A DNA stretch of 64,000 bases from Ursus arctos (Eukaryota; Chordata; Mammalia; Carnivora; Ursidae). The DNA is taken from assembly GCF_023065955.2 (NCBI RefSeq), contig NW_026623050.1:24882501-24946500 (forward strand). The letters run 5' to 3'. Shown here one piece after another: positions 47,251 to 57,705 of the stretch. A program made the position numbers and the translations under genes. How positions within the stretch are numbered: position 1 is the first letter of the stretch; every line of letters starts with the position of its first letter. The notes beneath the pieces were generated by a model. The model was not told the DNA's origin. It ran no database searches and saw only the letters and a list, made by a program, of their open reading frames with translations.

Positions 47251-49194
47251 GCTTCTGAGCAGAAATGCCATCACCACCCCCACCAGCCCCTGCTTTGTTG
47301 TACACACAGAGCCTATGCTTGGCATAAATTATTGACCTTAATAAGGTTTGTGTTGAAATGACTATTAGAAAGAACTTTTGCTAAGCTTTTTACAATTTTG
47401 AAACCATGTGTATGTGTGTGTATGTATATTAAACAAGCATTTATTAAGCACCTGCTAAGTATTGGGAATACGAAGATGAGTACAAATTAAATTATCCCTT
47501 GGTCTAAGGGGCCTCGTGGTCTCACTTTCTTACGTCTTATCTCCTATAAGAGCAGAAGCTCCCATCCAATGAAGAATGTAAACATCTGGGCGTTACAATT
47601 TGAAGAATGCGTGTCGGGACATGCAGAGGGAAGGAAAAAGATTAAGACGTGAGACCTTCCCTCAAAGAGCTTGCCATTTAGCAGGGAAATGAATACCATA
47701 CTTACAATGTAAAGCAGAATAAGTGTTCCAGAAATAGGGTGCTATGTAAGCCAAGAGTAAGAGGGGCTACTTTGTGTAAGGTTAATCTTCAATTTTATGA
47801 GAAAAGGACTTCATGGAAGAGGTACCACTGGAACTACGCTTTGAAAGACAAATCGAATCTAGTGGATAGAAAAAGATGTTAAGAACATCTTAACAGGAGG
47901 GCAGAACACAGATAAAAATACAGAGAAAGGAAATGCCTCTCTTACTTAAGAAACTAGTAATGAAGGTTCACAGCAACATAAAGTGCATATAGACAAGGAG
48001 CAGAGACAGCTCAAAATGTAGGTTGCTACTATTTCTTCTGCTTTTCCTCACAGTGCCTCGCACAGACCTTCGCAAACTATATTCATTCAAAGAAGGAGTT
48101 TCGAAAAAATAATTGAGGGCAGAAGAAGAGAATTGTGCTTTAGAAAAGAAATCTCTTTGCTGCTCACCCATTTCCTAGTCTTATCATAAGGATTAATAGT
48201 TGGTTTGATAGTCATAAAGTTAAATTACACTTAATAAAACACATAGAGCAAAAGAGTTCCACATCACAGCACACAGAGGAAGAATAAAACTGGAAATGGG
48301 TGTTATTTCATCAGAGCGAAAAGCTAAGCAGGGCATTTTAGGATGAACAAGATAAATTGAATGTTATTTGATTTTGTATCTCATCCATTTAAGTTCTGAA
48401 AATTATCTGCGGCAGTGCTATTAATATAGATGCTTTGTATACAGGCCGTATTTTATTTTTTAAGAAGTATCTTAAAAATATATTTTCAAATAATGGAGAA
48501 AAGATAAGCAGTTACAGATGGTTCTCTCTATTTTTGTCATGCATGATCAAGGGCTGCAGAGTACGTGGGCTTCGTTGGGAAATCCGAGTCTCACAGCTAG
48601 GAGCATTCCAGGAGCAAATGCTGGCATTATTTTGCTTTCACAGAGAAAATATGTTTCTGTTCAGCCAAGCAGAGTAATCAATTATTCTGCATTATGAAAT
48701 ACTCATTTTATAACTATTGACATTTCAGACAGTTGTGCCACATGTCAATAGTCGTTCTGATGCTCGCATTTAAGCTCCGGCTTACAGGATGGGATTCGTT
48801 TGGCTGACAGTGTTTGATCAGAAGTCTCTTCGCTGCTCTCAGAAGCACACCTATTATTTATGTCCAGTCCTGCACTGGGGAAGTATGCTTTGAGTACTGA
48901 AACAAGAATAGATTTGGGTATGTTCTTCTGTCTTAATAAAAAAAAATGTTAAAATTCTTCTAAATATGTTCGATTCACATTAAAAAAAAATCAGTGCTCT
49001 TCCCTTCCATTTTGTAAGATGGAGGTAGATTAAATGAGGCATTCGATTCAGAAGATGCCAAACTTCACATTCGATTTGGAGAATCCAGGGGAGCCTTAGG
49101 TCCCCAAAGATAACTTTCCAAAATCAAAAGGGCTTTCCAATAATTATCAACACTGTTGTTGCTTCTTTTACCTCTCCCATTGGTTAACGATTCC
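47251..49194. other. Sequence with an unnamed ancient repeat, no gene seen
   Basis: About 47430-47940 ('agcatttattaagcacctgctaag ... cctcaaagagcttgccattt ... cacagataaaaata') has the look of a long ancient interspersed repeat that I cannot name. 48180-49190 is AT-rich and unassigned. Confidence 0.45.
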
Positions 49195-49410
49195 TCGGGA
49201 TTTACTCTGTGGCAGGCACTTATTTTATGCTCTTTTAAACATTTAATTCACCCCAAACTCTCTCTTTACAGATGAGAAAACTGGAGCACAGGGAAATTAA
49301 GTAACTTGCTGGGAACAGAAGGCTAATAGATGGTGGACCCTTAAGAACAGTCTTTGTAAGTGGATTCTAGGGTGTGCACTCTTAACCAGCATGCTATGAC
49401 TCTCAAAATT
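49195..49410 (-). mobile_element. MIR SINE relic
   Basis: tttacagatgagaaaactggagc, attaagtaacttgctggg and cactcttaaccagcatgctatg give a clear reverse-strand MIR. Confidence 0.85.
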
Positions 49411-51006
49411 GTAACAAATTTTTCCTTGAATTGAGCCTTACTCAGTATTTTGAAAATGGCAAGCTGACTTCTTCAGGAATCAAAAATTACTACTCTAATA
49501 AATTTTAGGCATGTGTGCAAGAAATTCTTTTATCACTAGCTCCTATAATTGAGCAGGGTTAGCATGTGTCATTATGAATTATTGCACAATTTAGTAAATT
49601 ATTTAATTACTTACTAATGAAGAAGCATACTATACACAGTTGTAATTATCTTGTTTGAAAACAATGTTGCCATTTGTACATTTAAGAAACACTTGCTACA
49701 TGTTAACTCTTAAGGGGAATTCTTTCTTATTTTGGAATAATTAAACAACTCTAAATATTGGTAATGGAATGTCCAATAGGGCTGCAAGGAAACTAAAAAC
49801 TACAAAAGCCAACACTGCATTTCTAAAAGACTTCAAAAGAACACATCTGTTAAAAACATAAAAAGCAGTAATTTTTTTAGTTCACCCTATTCTACTGAAA
49901 AAGCATGAGACAGGGATATTTGCTGATTTCACTTTTCCAAATCACATCATTGATTCTCTTTTCGTAGTGTTTGCAATGTATCACCTAGTATAGCATTTCC
50001 TTCACCTATTTAATCACCTAGCAAATGGCTTTGATGGTATAATAATCTTAAGCACAGTCACTTAATTTTCCATGCAATTTGAATAAATCGTTGTCCATAT
50101 TTATTGACTATAGTCATGCATGACCCTGTTCTTTATACACAGACATAGTGCATATACGGCTTTTAGATGTTTTGACAGCACATCTTGAATATGGATAAAA
50201 GTAATTTTTAAAATGTCATAATACAAGTAAGAAAGAGTGACTTGTTTACGTAAGTGATGGTACACATTATTGAGAAACTACTGATACATATTATCGCATT
50301 TGTTGTAAAGGCTTAAGTACAATAATGGTCTCAGAAAGCCCAACTTGCTCATTCTTCCAAAGGCAAGGTATATATTGTACGGTGAAGGTGACTTTTATCA
50401 GCCAGAATGTAATGGTGACTTGATTTACATCTTTGCTCCTTGAAATAGAACAGAGGGAATATGACAAAGCCATTGAAAACACGCAAGAATAAAAAAGACA
50501 AATACCAGAACTGGAAGACACTCAAAGAGATCAGGTGCTAGGTTTTCCTGCTTCCAAGGATGTGAGCAGTTAAACCACCCATGTTTCACAGTTGCCTACC
50601 ATTAAATAATCACCTATAAGCAAGATAAGTGATAGTATCATATTTTTTTCTATTGTCCTGTTTTTTTCTCTTTTGTCCTAAGACCAAAATGCCATCTAAC
50701 TGGGTAATTCAAATCAAACAAAAGTTTTGCCCTATTATGAATAATGCATATATTAGAAGTACAGTATAGATTGCAGATTTCACCATTTGTCAAACAATCA
50801 GTAAGAAACTATTTCCTGTAACCAGTAAGAACCAGGTTAAATTTAAGCATTAAAAAATAAGAGAAAAGAAAACATGTTTTATGTGTTCATAGCATCCACT
50901 GCTCAATTCATAGGGTAACATGAATTACACGGTGTTTATTTTATACTAACAGTGTTTTATCAACTAGAACTAAAGTAAAACACAGGGAGTGCTCTTTGTT
51001 TTAATG
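49411..51006. other. AT-rich sequence, no gene seen
   Basis: No exon, RNA gene or transposon recognised. Confidence 0.55.
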
Positions 51007-51205
51007 GCATTTTCTTTCTTTTTTTTTTTTCTCTTTTGAAATACAACTAACGTCTAATGCTATGTTAGTTTCAGGTGTACAACATAATGATTCAACAATT
51101 CTATACATTACTCAGGGCTCACCACCATAAGTGTAGTTACCATATGCCACCAAACAACGTTTTTACCATCTTATTGACTACATTCCCTATGCTATACAAG
51201 ATGGT
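51007..51205 (-). mobile_element. L1 3' end relic
   Basis: Starts with a T-rich tract, then 'tatgttagtttcaggtgtacaac', 'ataatgattcaacaattctatac' and 'ctattgactacattccctatgc'-type text: a minus-strand L1 3' end, older than the 43.6-kb fragment. Confidence 0.8.
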
Positions 51206-51279
51206 AGTTTCTGATATTATTGTGGCAAACTAGAAGAATCGTATTTTGATTCATCATTCAAATCTCAGTTTCTTTCATC

Positions 51280-52153
51280 TCTTATTAAAGTATAATTTAC
51301 ATATATAGTAATACACGCTCTTTTTAGTGTACAGTTCTTCGAGTTTGACAAAGGTATTAATTGAATTACCACCAACCCCATCAATATATGGAAAAGTTCC
51401 ATCTCCTTTCCTCCCAGATTCCTCTGTGCTCCCCTGGAGCCAACTTATTCCCCTTCCCCGAACCCTGGTAACCACATAGCTGTTTTCTATCCCTATAGCT
51501 TTGCCTTTAAATAATATCATTTAAACAGAATAATATATTATGTGGCTTTTTTTTAAAGATTATTTTATTTTATTTATTTGACAGAGAGAGACAGCGAGAG
51601 AGGGAACACAAGCAAGGGGAGTGTGAGAGGGAGAAGCAGGCTTTCCGCCGAGCAGGGAGCCCGATGCAGGGCTCGATCCCAGGACTCTGGGATCATGACC
51701 TGAGCCAAAGGCAGATGCTTAATGGCTGAGCCAGCCAGGCGCCTCTATTATGTGGCTTTTTGACTCTGGTTTCTTCTACTTGGCATGACGCATTTTAGAT
51801 ACATTCCATGTTGCTGAGCATATCAATAATTTGTTACTTTCTATTGTTCAGTCATATTCCATCCCACATTCATTCCCTAACTGAAGGACACTTAGGCTGT
51901 TTCCATTTTTTAGCATTTACAAATACAGTTGTTAACATTCATGCATAGGTTTTTGTGTGAACGTTTTTCTTTCACTTGGGCAAATATCTAGGACTAGAAC
52001 TGCTAGTGTGTATGGAATACAGAAGTTCAACAACAAGAAATCCCACATGGTTTTCCAGAGTAGCTGTGCCATTTTACACTCCTATTAGCAACGTCTGAGA
52101 GTTCTAGTTGTCCTGAACTCTCACCAGCACTTGGTGGTGTCAGATATTTATTT
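51280..52153 (-). mobile_element. Ancient L1 (L1M-type) 3' region, split by a Can-SINE
   Basis: Order of blocks: aaagtataatttacatatata, gtgtacagttcttcgag, ctctgtgctcccctggagcc, tatagctttgccttta, (SINE), tggtttcttctacttggcatg, cattccatgttgctgagc, ggacacttaggctgtttcc, agagtagctgtgccattttacactcc and ctcaccagcacttggtg. These match an old mammalian L1 3' region in reverse orientation. A second SINE sits at its right end. Confidence 0.88.
51551..51745 (-). mobile_element. Can-SINE inserted in L1
   Basis: Perfect 15-bp target-site duplication TATTATGTGGCTTTT at 51536-51550 and 51746-51760. The head reads gagccagccaggcgcctc. Confidence 0.97.
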
Positions 52154-52170
52154 ACCTATTGTCGGTTCTT

Positions 52171-52367
52171 TTTTTTTTTTTTAAAGATTTATTTATTTAT
52201 TTATTTGACAGAGACAGCCAGCGAGAGAGGGAACACAGCAGGGGAGTGGGAGAGGAGAAAGCAGGCTCCCAGCATAGGAGCCCCATGTGGGACTCGATCC
52301 CGCAACGCCGGGATCACGCCCTGAGCCGAAGGCAGACGCCCAACGACTGCGCCACCCAGGCGCCCCT
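52171..52367 (-). mobile_element. Can-SINE, long arctoid-type variant
   Basis: Contains gacagccagcgagagaggg and head gccacccaggcgcccc. 17-bp target-site duplication acctattgtcggttctt / acctgttgtcggttctt at 52154-52170 and 52368-52384, one difference. Confidence 0.97.
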
Positions 52368-53049
52368 ACCTGTTGTCGGTTCTTGTTATTTGACATAGTT
52401 AGGTTCTATAAAGTCAGTAGGACCACCGAAGTGGCAAATATCGGATCATTGGCCCTAGGGGAAATATAGGGTTAGGCTCCTGTGAGCCTGTGCTCATAAC
52501 ATTTTTGTCAATTGATCAATACATAACCTTGTTTTCCATGTCTTTGTTTAAAGACACCTTAGCTGGTGGTACTGTTGGTTCACTAACATTGAACTCACAG
52601 CCGGTGCCCTGACTGAGGCTTTTCTAACGTGTATCTTCTTTGTAAGGCACATCACAGCCTTCTAGTGCTTGAGGATGCGAGCCAACACTTCAGCAGTATG
52701 CGTCAGGGCCACTTTAAATAGCAAGGTCACCAACAGAAAGGCTAAAACTTAGGAAAATGGAGCACTAAATAAACTGAAAAGGATTCTTATGTACAGTACA
52801 AGAGCTGACACAAGAAGACAGAGCACTGCCTCATCAGACCTTAGCTGGGGACATGTATCAGGACACTCCACCCTTGGGAACAAGTCTGAAAATGGCAACC
52901 AGTATTGATTTGGGGGTCATAAACAAATTTTAGTTAGCAGGCAAATTTGCAAATACCCAATCTGCCAATAATGAGAATCAACTCTATCTGTGTATCTATC
53001 TGTCTATGATGTATGTATGTCTTTATCTACCTCTTTGTTATTTTTTGCC

Positions 53050-53365
53050 ATCCTACAGTCTCAGTTTAAATGTCACTGCCTTCAGGAGGTCTTGGACAAA
53101 ATGCTAGCCTCCATCAGATGAGCTTTGGGTTCCCACTGGCATCCTGTTCTTCCCTTTCCGTAAACCTGAATCTTCACACCATGTCCCCGCCCCTCCCCCA
53201 GTAATCATTTGTTCTCTTTTGTGTCTTCTTCACTGGATTCTAGAATCTAAGAGGCAGGGCAGACGTCGGTCTTACTCGTCTTTGTATCTCTGTAACACTA
53301 AGGCTTAGCACAGTGCCTGGCATATATTAGATGATGGATAAAGTTGTGTTGAATAAATGAATACT
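53050..53365 (+). mobile_element. L2 LINE relic (3' end)
   Basis: 'gtctcagtttaaatgtcactgcc', 'tctaagaggcagggcagacg', 'tttgtatctctgtaacac', 'agcacagtgcctggcatatatt' and 'gttgaataaatgaat' form a clear L2 3' end. Confidence 0.9.
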
Positions 53366-53439
53366 TCTTTTGAAAGCAGCATGTGTGGTGGAAAGCACTG
53401 GAACTGGAGTTGGAAAATTTGATTTCTTATCCCAGTTCT

Positions 53440-53643
53440 TTTTTTTTTTTTTTAAAGATTTTATTTATTTATTCGACAGAGATAGAGACAGCCAGCGAGA
53501 GGGGGAACACAAGCAGGGAGAGTGGGAGAGGAAGAAGCAGGCTCATAGCAGAGGAGCCTGATGTGGGGCTCGATCCCATAACGCCGGGATCACGCCCTGA
53601 GCTGAAGGCAGACGCTTAACCGCTGTGCCACCCAGGCACCCCT
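53440..53643 (-). mobile_element. Can-SINE, long arctoid-type variant
   Basis: Contains gacagccagcgagaggggg-like text and head gccacccaggcacccc. Perfect 14-bp target-site duplication CTTATCCCAGTTCT at 53426-53439 and 53644-53657. Confidence 0.97.
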
Positions 53644-53749
53644 CTTATCCCAGTTCTAATATCTGGTGGCTATGTGACTGGTAACAAGTTACTTAGAGTC
53701 CTTGAACCTCAGTTTTCTTATCTGTAAAATTAGAAAAATACTACCTATC

Positions 53750-53916
53750 GGGGCGCCTATCACTTAAGCATCTGACTTTGGCTCAGGTCATGATCTCAGG
53801 GTCCTGGGATTGAGTCTGGTGTTGGGCTCCATGCTCAGTGGGGAGTCTGCTTGTCCCTCTTTCCCTCCCCTCGCTCGTTCTCTCTCTCTCTCCAATAAAT
53901 AAAATCTTTAAAAAAA
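53750..53916 (+). mobile_element. Can-SINE (plus strand, antisense to RORA)
   Basis: Head ggggcgcctatcacttaag, CT-rich middle, tail aataaataaaatctttaaaa. Imperfect 17-bp duplication gaaaaatactacctatc / gaaaaataatatctatc at 53733-53749 and 53917-53933. Confidence 0.94.
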
Positions 53917-54531
53917 GAAAAATAATATCTATCTTTCAAGATTTTTAAAGACCTTAAAGGTCAGGGAGTAAACATTAAAACCATTAGTATCTGGCACACT
54001 GGTCAACCCAATAGTCATTGGATTGGAATGGTTTATGAGGCACAACTAGATGTTTATAACTATATGAGCAACACGAAATATACTGATGAACGGTACGAAC
54101 AGTGAGTTTATTTAGCCATCCGGATAGTACCAGCTCTTTGTGTATTTAGTGGTATGTACTCAGGGAACTCAAACAGTTTGGAGAATCTTTCACTTCAGAA
54201 GTGGAGGTTTTCTGACTCTCCATCTAGCCCCACTCTTCAGGATCAAGGTTGTGACCTCACATAGTCTATGACTATGTCTTCACAAGAACTGATGATTTAT
54301 CTGTTCCATTTCAAAAATATTTTCTGAATGTTTGAAAGTGATTCTTCAATAACATAATCAGAGTTTGTAGTCTCTGAAAACAAGGTATCTTTTTTTTCTC
54401 TTTCAAACACTCCTGATAAAACAAAGGATGAAACGCAGTTAATAAGCATATTATGATTCTACCTGAAATGTTTTCTTAAAAAGATCTATTATGTCCCTAA
54501 GGTTTTGAGGGAATAAAAATCAATAATTTCT

Positions 54532-54649
54532 TTTTTAAAAAAAGATTTTATTTTTAAATAATCTTTACACCCAACGTGGGGCTCAAACTCACAACCCCGA
54601 GATCAAGAGTCGCATGCTCCACTGGCTGAGCCTGCTGGGCGCCCCTAAT
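54532..54649 (-). mobile_element. Short Can-SINE subtype
   Basis: Only about 115 bp: cccaacgtggggctcaaac, ccccgagatcaagagtcgc, ctgagcctgctgggcgcccc. This is the short subtype without the GA-rich body. Flanks atcaataatttct / atcagtaatttct at 54519-54531 and 54650-54662, one difference. Confidence 0.93.
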
Positions 54650-54662
54650 ATCAGTAATTTCT

Positions 54663-57559
54663 ATAAAATAATCACCATCCTCCCATGTGCAACTAAGGGT
54701 AATGATATAATATAAATGGTAAAATGCAGTGGAAAAGAAGCTGTATAAATAATGCAGGGGTTACATCACTGAAAATGTATACATACGATTGCCTTACAAA
54801 ATTACGATGATTAGATATGACTAAGTGACCTTGAATAAGACTATTGGTCTTCAGTACATGCAAAACGTGATGATTCACTGACAAAGGAAGCTAATGGCAG
54901 GGAGGGAGAGGTGTTACGTTTGTGCATTTGATTACACAGCAGAACAGATAGGCAAAACCTCAGAATCGAGAATCATTATTTTAGGCGAAACCTTATTGTT
55001 TCCTAACTTACATTTATATTAATTTTTCTCGAGACGACCTTCTTTAAACGCATCGATTCTTATAGGGAACCTAACAACAGGTCTAAATGAAACCTAGGGT
55101 TTAAAACATCATTTGCCGACAGGCATCCTGCAAGTGTTTTCCACAGAGGCACATCACATCCGATTATTTCCAGGCTATTTTAAATGATCTTGGACAGGGC
55201 TACTGAATGACTTGTCAGGGAACAGGAAAACATTATGACACTGCTTCTCCAGATTCCTTCCCACAACATGAAATATTTGGGATCGTTCTAATAGAATCAA
55301 AGCTAGTTTAAGAACAAGTTAAGCTTCACTTTAAAGCTTTCAGTTTTAACTGGGGGAATGCTTCTAACATATGGCAGCTGGGCTCTGACTCATAGCAACC
55401 TTCAAATTCTGGCCAAAATGTCTGTTTCCTGAGATTGTGTCTGATAAGCCTGTGCATTCCTGGAGGGGCTCAGCAGGCATTCAATAAATGCTATTGTTGG
55501 AATGAATGAATGAATTAAAGGGATTCTAATTATGAGTTACAAATTCCTCCATCAACAAAATAATCCCATAGGAAACCTGTGATGTACTTGGAATTCATAT
55601 CTATGAAGAATTCAATTTTCAGCTCTTTTACAATTTTTTTTTATCATTTATGCTCAACTTGGTCTTTCTTGATTTTTTTTTAAACCGAAGTGTGAAAAGC
55701 ACATAAGCATTTTCCAGAACATGAGAGACAAGTATAGTTCTTAGAAAGTTTCATTTGTATGTAGCTTGTGCATGATAATTATTTTTAAATCTCAGTTAAT
55801 CATCAGATATTTTCTGGGAACAGACTGTGGGTGAGGCACCGTGTGAGACACTGGAAAAAGGAAATTAAAACAGTTTTACCTTTGCTTACACACCAAAATC
55901 GTCATTAAGACTAGCAGAGGTATGCAGGTTCCAGTATATCCATAAGGCAAATGGTTATCTAAGTAATTCGAAATTAGAGCTATTAAAGAAACACAAATAA
56001 TTGCTATAACACTTTTTATAATCAGAGGCCTCTCATTCGGAAGTGTTAGGACGTGGAACATGGAAGAAAACAAAACAGAAAGATCTGCAAAGATACCCTT
56101 TGAAGGACTGAAGTGCGGGTCTGTTCTTAAAAAGTCTCTCAGGTATTCATTCAGAGGCTATTTACTCTTACGTAAGACACGATTCTGCAGACCTTGATAT
56201 CTGATTTTCCCAGTATATAAAACATATTAAAAAGCACAGCAGAAAGGAGGGCAGAGTTCTGCTCATAGGAGCAAGAAGAAACAATAAATACTGAAGGAAG
56301 AGATAAAAAAAAAAGATAAAAAGTATGGCAGCACGGGGCCATTTAGCATAGGGGCAAAAAAACCTGCCACACCTGTAGAGAGACTCTGAGGACACCCTGT
56401 ATTACAGCATACTGCACACACCATCATAATGAATGTTTATAATGATTTTGAAACATTAAGAATGGATTAACCCTGAACTAAGGAGACAGGGACTTACATA
56501 ATATATTTCGAAAGGCGTCCCTCACCCCCAAATACAGTGAAGTTGCTTAGGCACTCATAGAAACACACTGCAGACAATTAATTGATAGGGGAGATCCCAT
56601 TTTCTAATAATGTCTGTGAGTGCAGCATTGCTATACATCAAATAATAGCTCTAATTACTTAAAACCTTACAGTTAGGGTCTTAGTTATTCCCATTCCACG
56701 AAGGAATACTCTGAGGACTTGTGGAAAAATAAAGAGGTTTTCATAGTGGGAATAACTGTTTTATACACTGGAATTTCATTCAATTCTAATATCAGCCAAA
56801 TATCAATAAAATAAAAACTATTCAAATACCCTCTCTTTTTAAAGCTGCAACGTTTTTGTAAATGTTTACTTGAATTTTGAGTGTTCGGGGCTGGGGTTTA
56901 AATATGTATCATTATATTAAGATACGTGCTATTTATATAGTAGCAATTGCTATTTATACAATAATGTTTAACCTGCCGGAATTCTGGAGAAGCAAAGGTT
57001 AGCAGTTAAAGTAAGTTCAATGTGGAAAAAAAGAAAGGAAAACATGAGCACAACTTGGTATTGTTTTCATTCACTGCAGGTGAAGTGATGGGTTTTTAAA
57101 AGCATGCTTTCTGCATGCACACACATGATACCAACACCTTCTTCATGGCTGCAACAATTCTTTTTCAGAACTGCTAGCCTGTTTCCAGGGCAGCTGCAAA
57201 ACATCCGTGAACACTCGTTAATTTATCGGAGTCATGGAAACTGCTGCCTCTACACCTGCCAGGCTAGATCACGTTGTGCAGACGTTACAACGCAGGAACC
57301 GAAGGTCCCGAGATGAATTCTGTCCGCTCCGGGCTAGACGGAGCAAGGGCAAGCCACTGCTGCGAATGTTCTGGGCCATACTTGCACATTATCGTCGCTT
57401 TCACTCCACATAATGTCCGAACTCCAGAACAACACTTTTTGTATTACAGTTACCATGATTTTGCTATTAAATTTATCACCATCATTAGGAATAGTAGGTT
57501 GTTGTTCGTGAAAATGCAGTTTAAAGGCTACCACGTGACACTAGACAAATATCCAGGAA
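54663..57559. other. AT-rich sequence, no gene seen
   Basis: About 55430-55515 ends 'gcaggcattcaataaatgctattg' then a gaat tract, like an L2/MIR 3' end. No exon recognised; short minus frames near 56.2 kb are Phe/Leu-rich chance frames. Confidence 0.5.
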
Positions 57560-57705
57560 GAAGAGCAAGCAGGGCTCATTAAGCCCACTCGCAGATGGGG
57601 TAAATAAAGCTTGCACAGGCTTTCCAGCTTAGCCCGGACGGGTCACCCTGCTAATGGTAGAGCTGGGACTTCTACCAGGGCTCCTGACTCCCTAGTCTAG
57701 TGTTT
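57560..57705 (-). mobile_element. MIR SINE relic
   Basis: ctcgcagatggggtaaataaag, ctaatggtagagctgggac and ctcctgactccctagtctagtg fit the reverse-strand MIR pattern. Confidence 0.65.

Larger units (their letters stand above)
53385..54010 (+). mobile_element. MIR SINE relic split by two Can-SINEs
   Basis: MIR fragments lie at about 53385-53439 (ggtggaaagcactggaac, aaatttgatttcttatccc), 53658-53749 (atgtgactggtaac, cttgaacctcagttttc) and 53918-54010 (accttaaaggtc, agtatctggcaca), interrupted by two later insertions. Confidence 0.85.
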
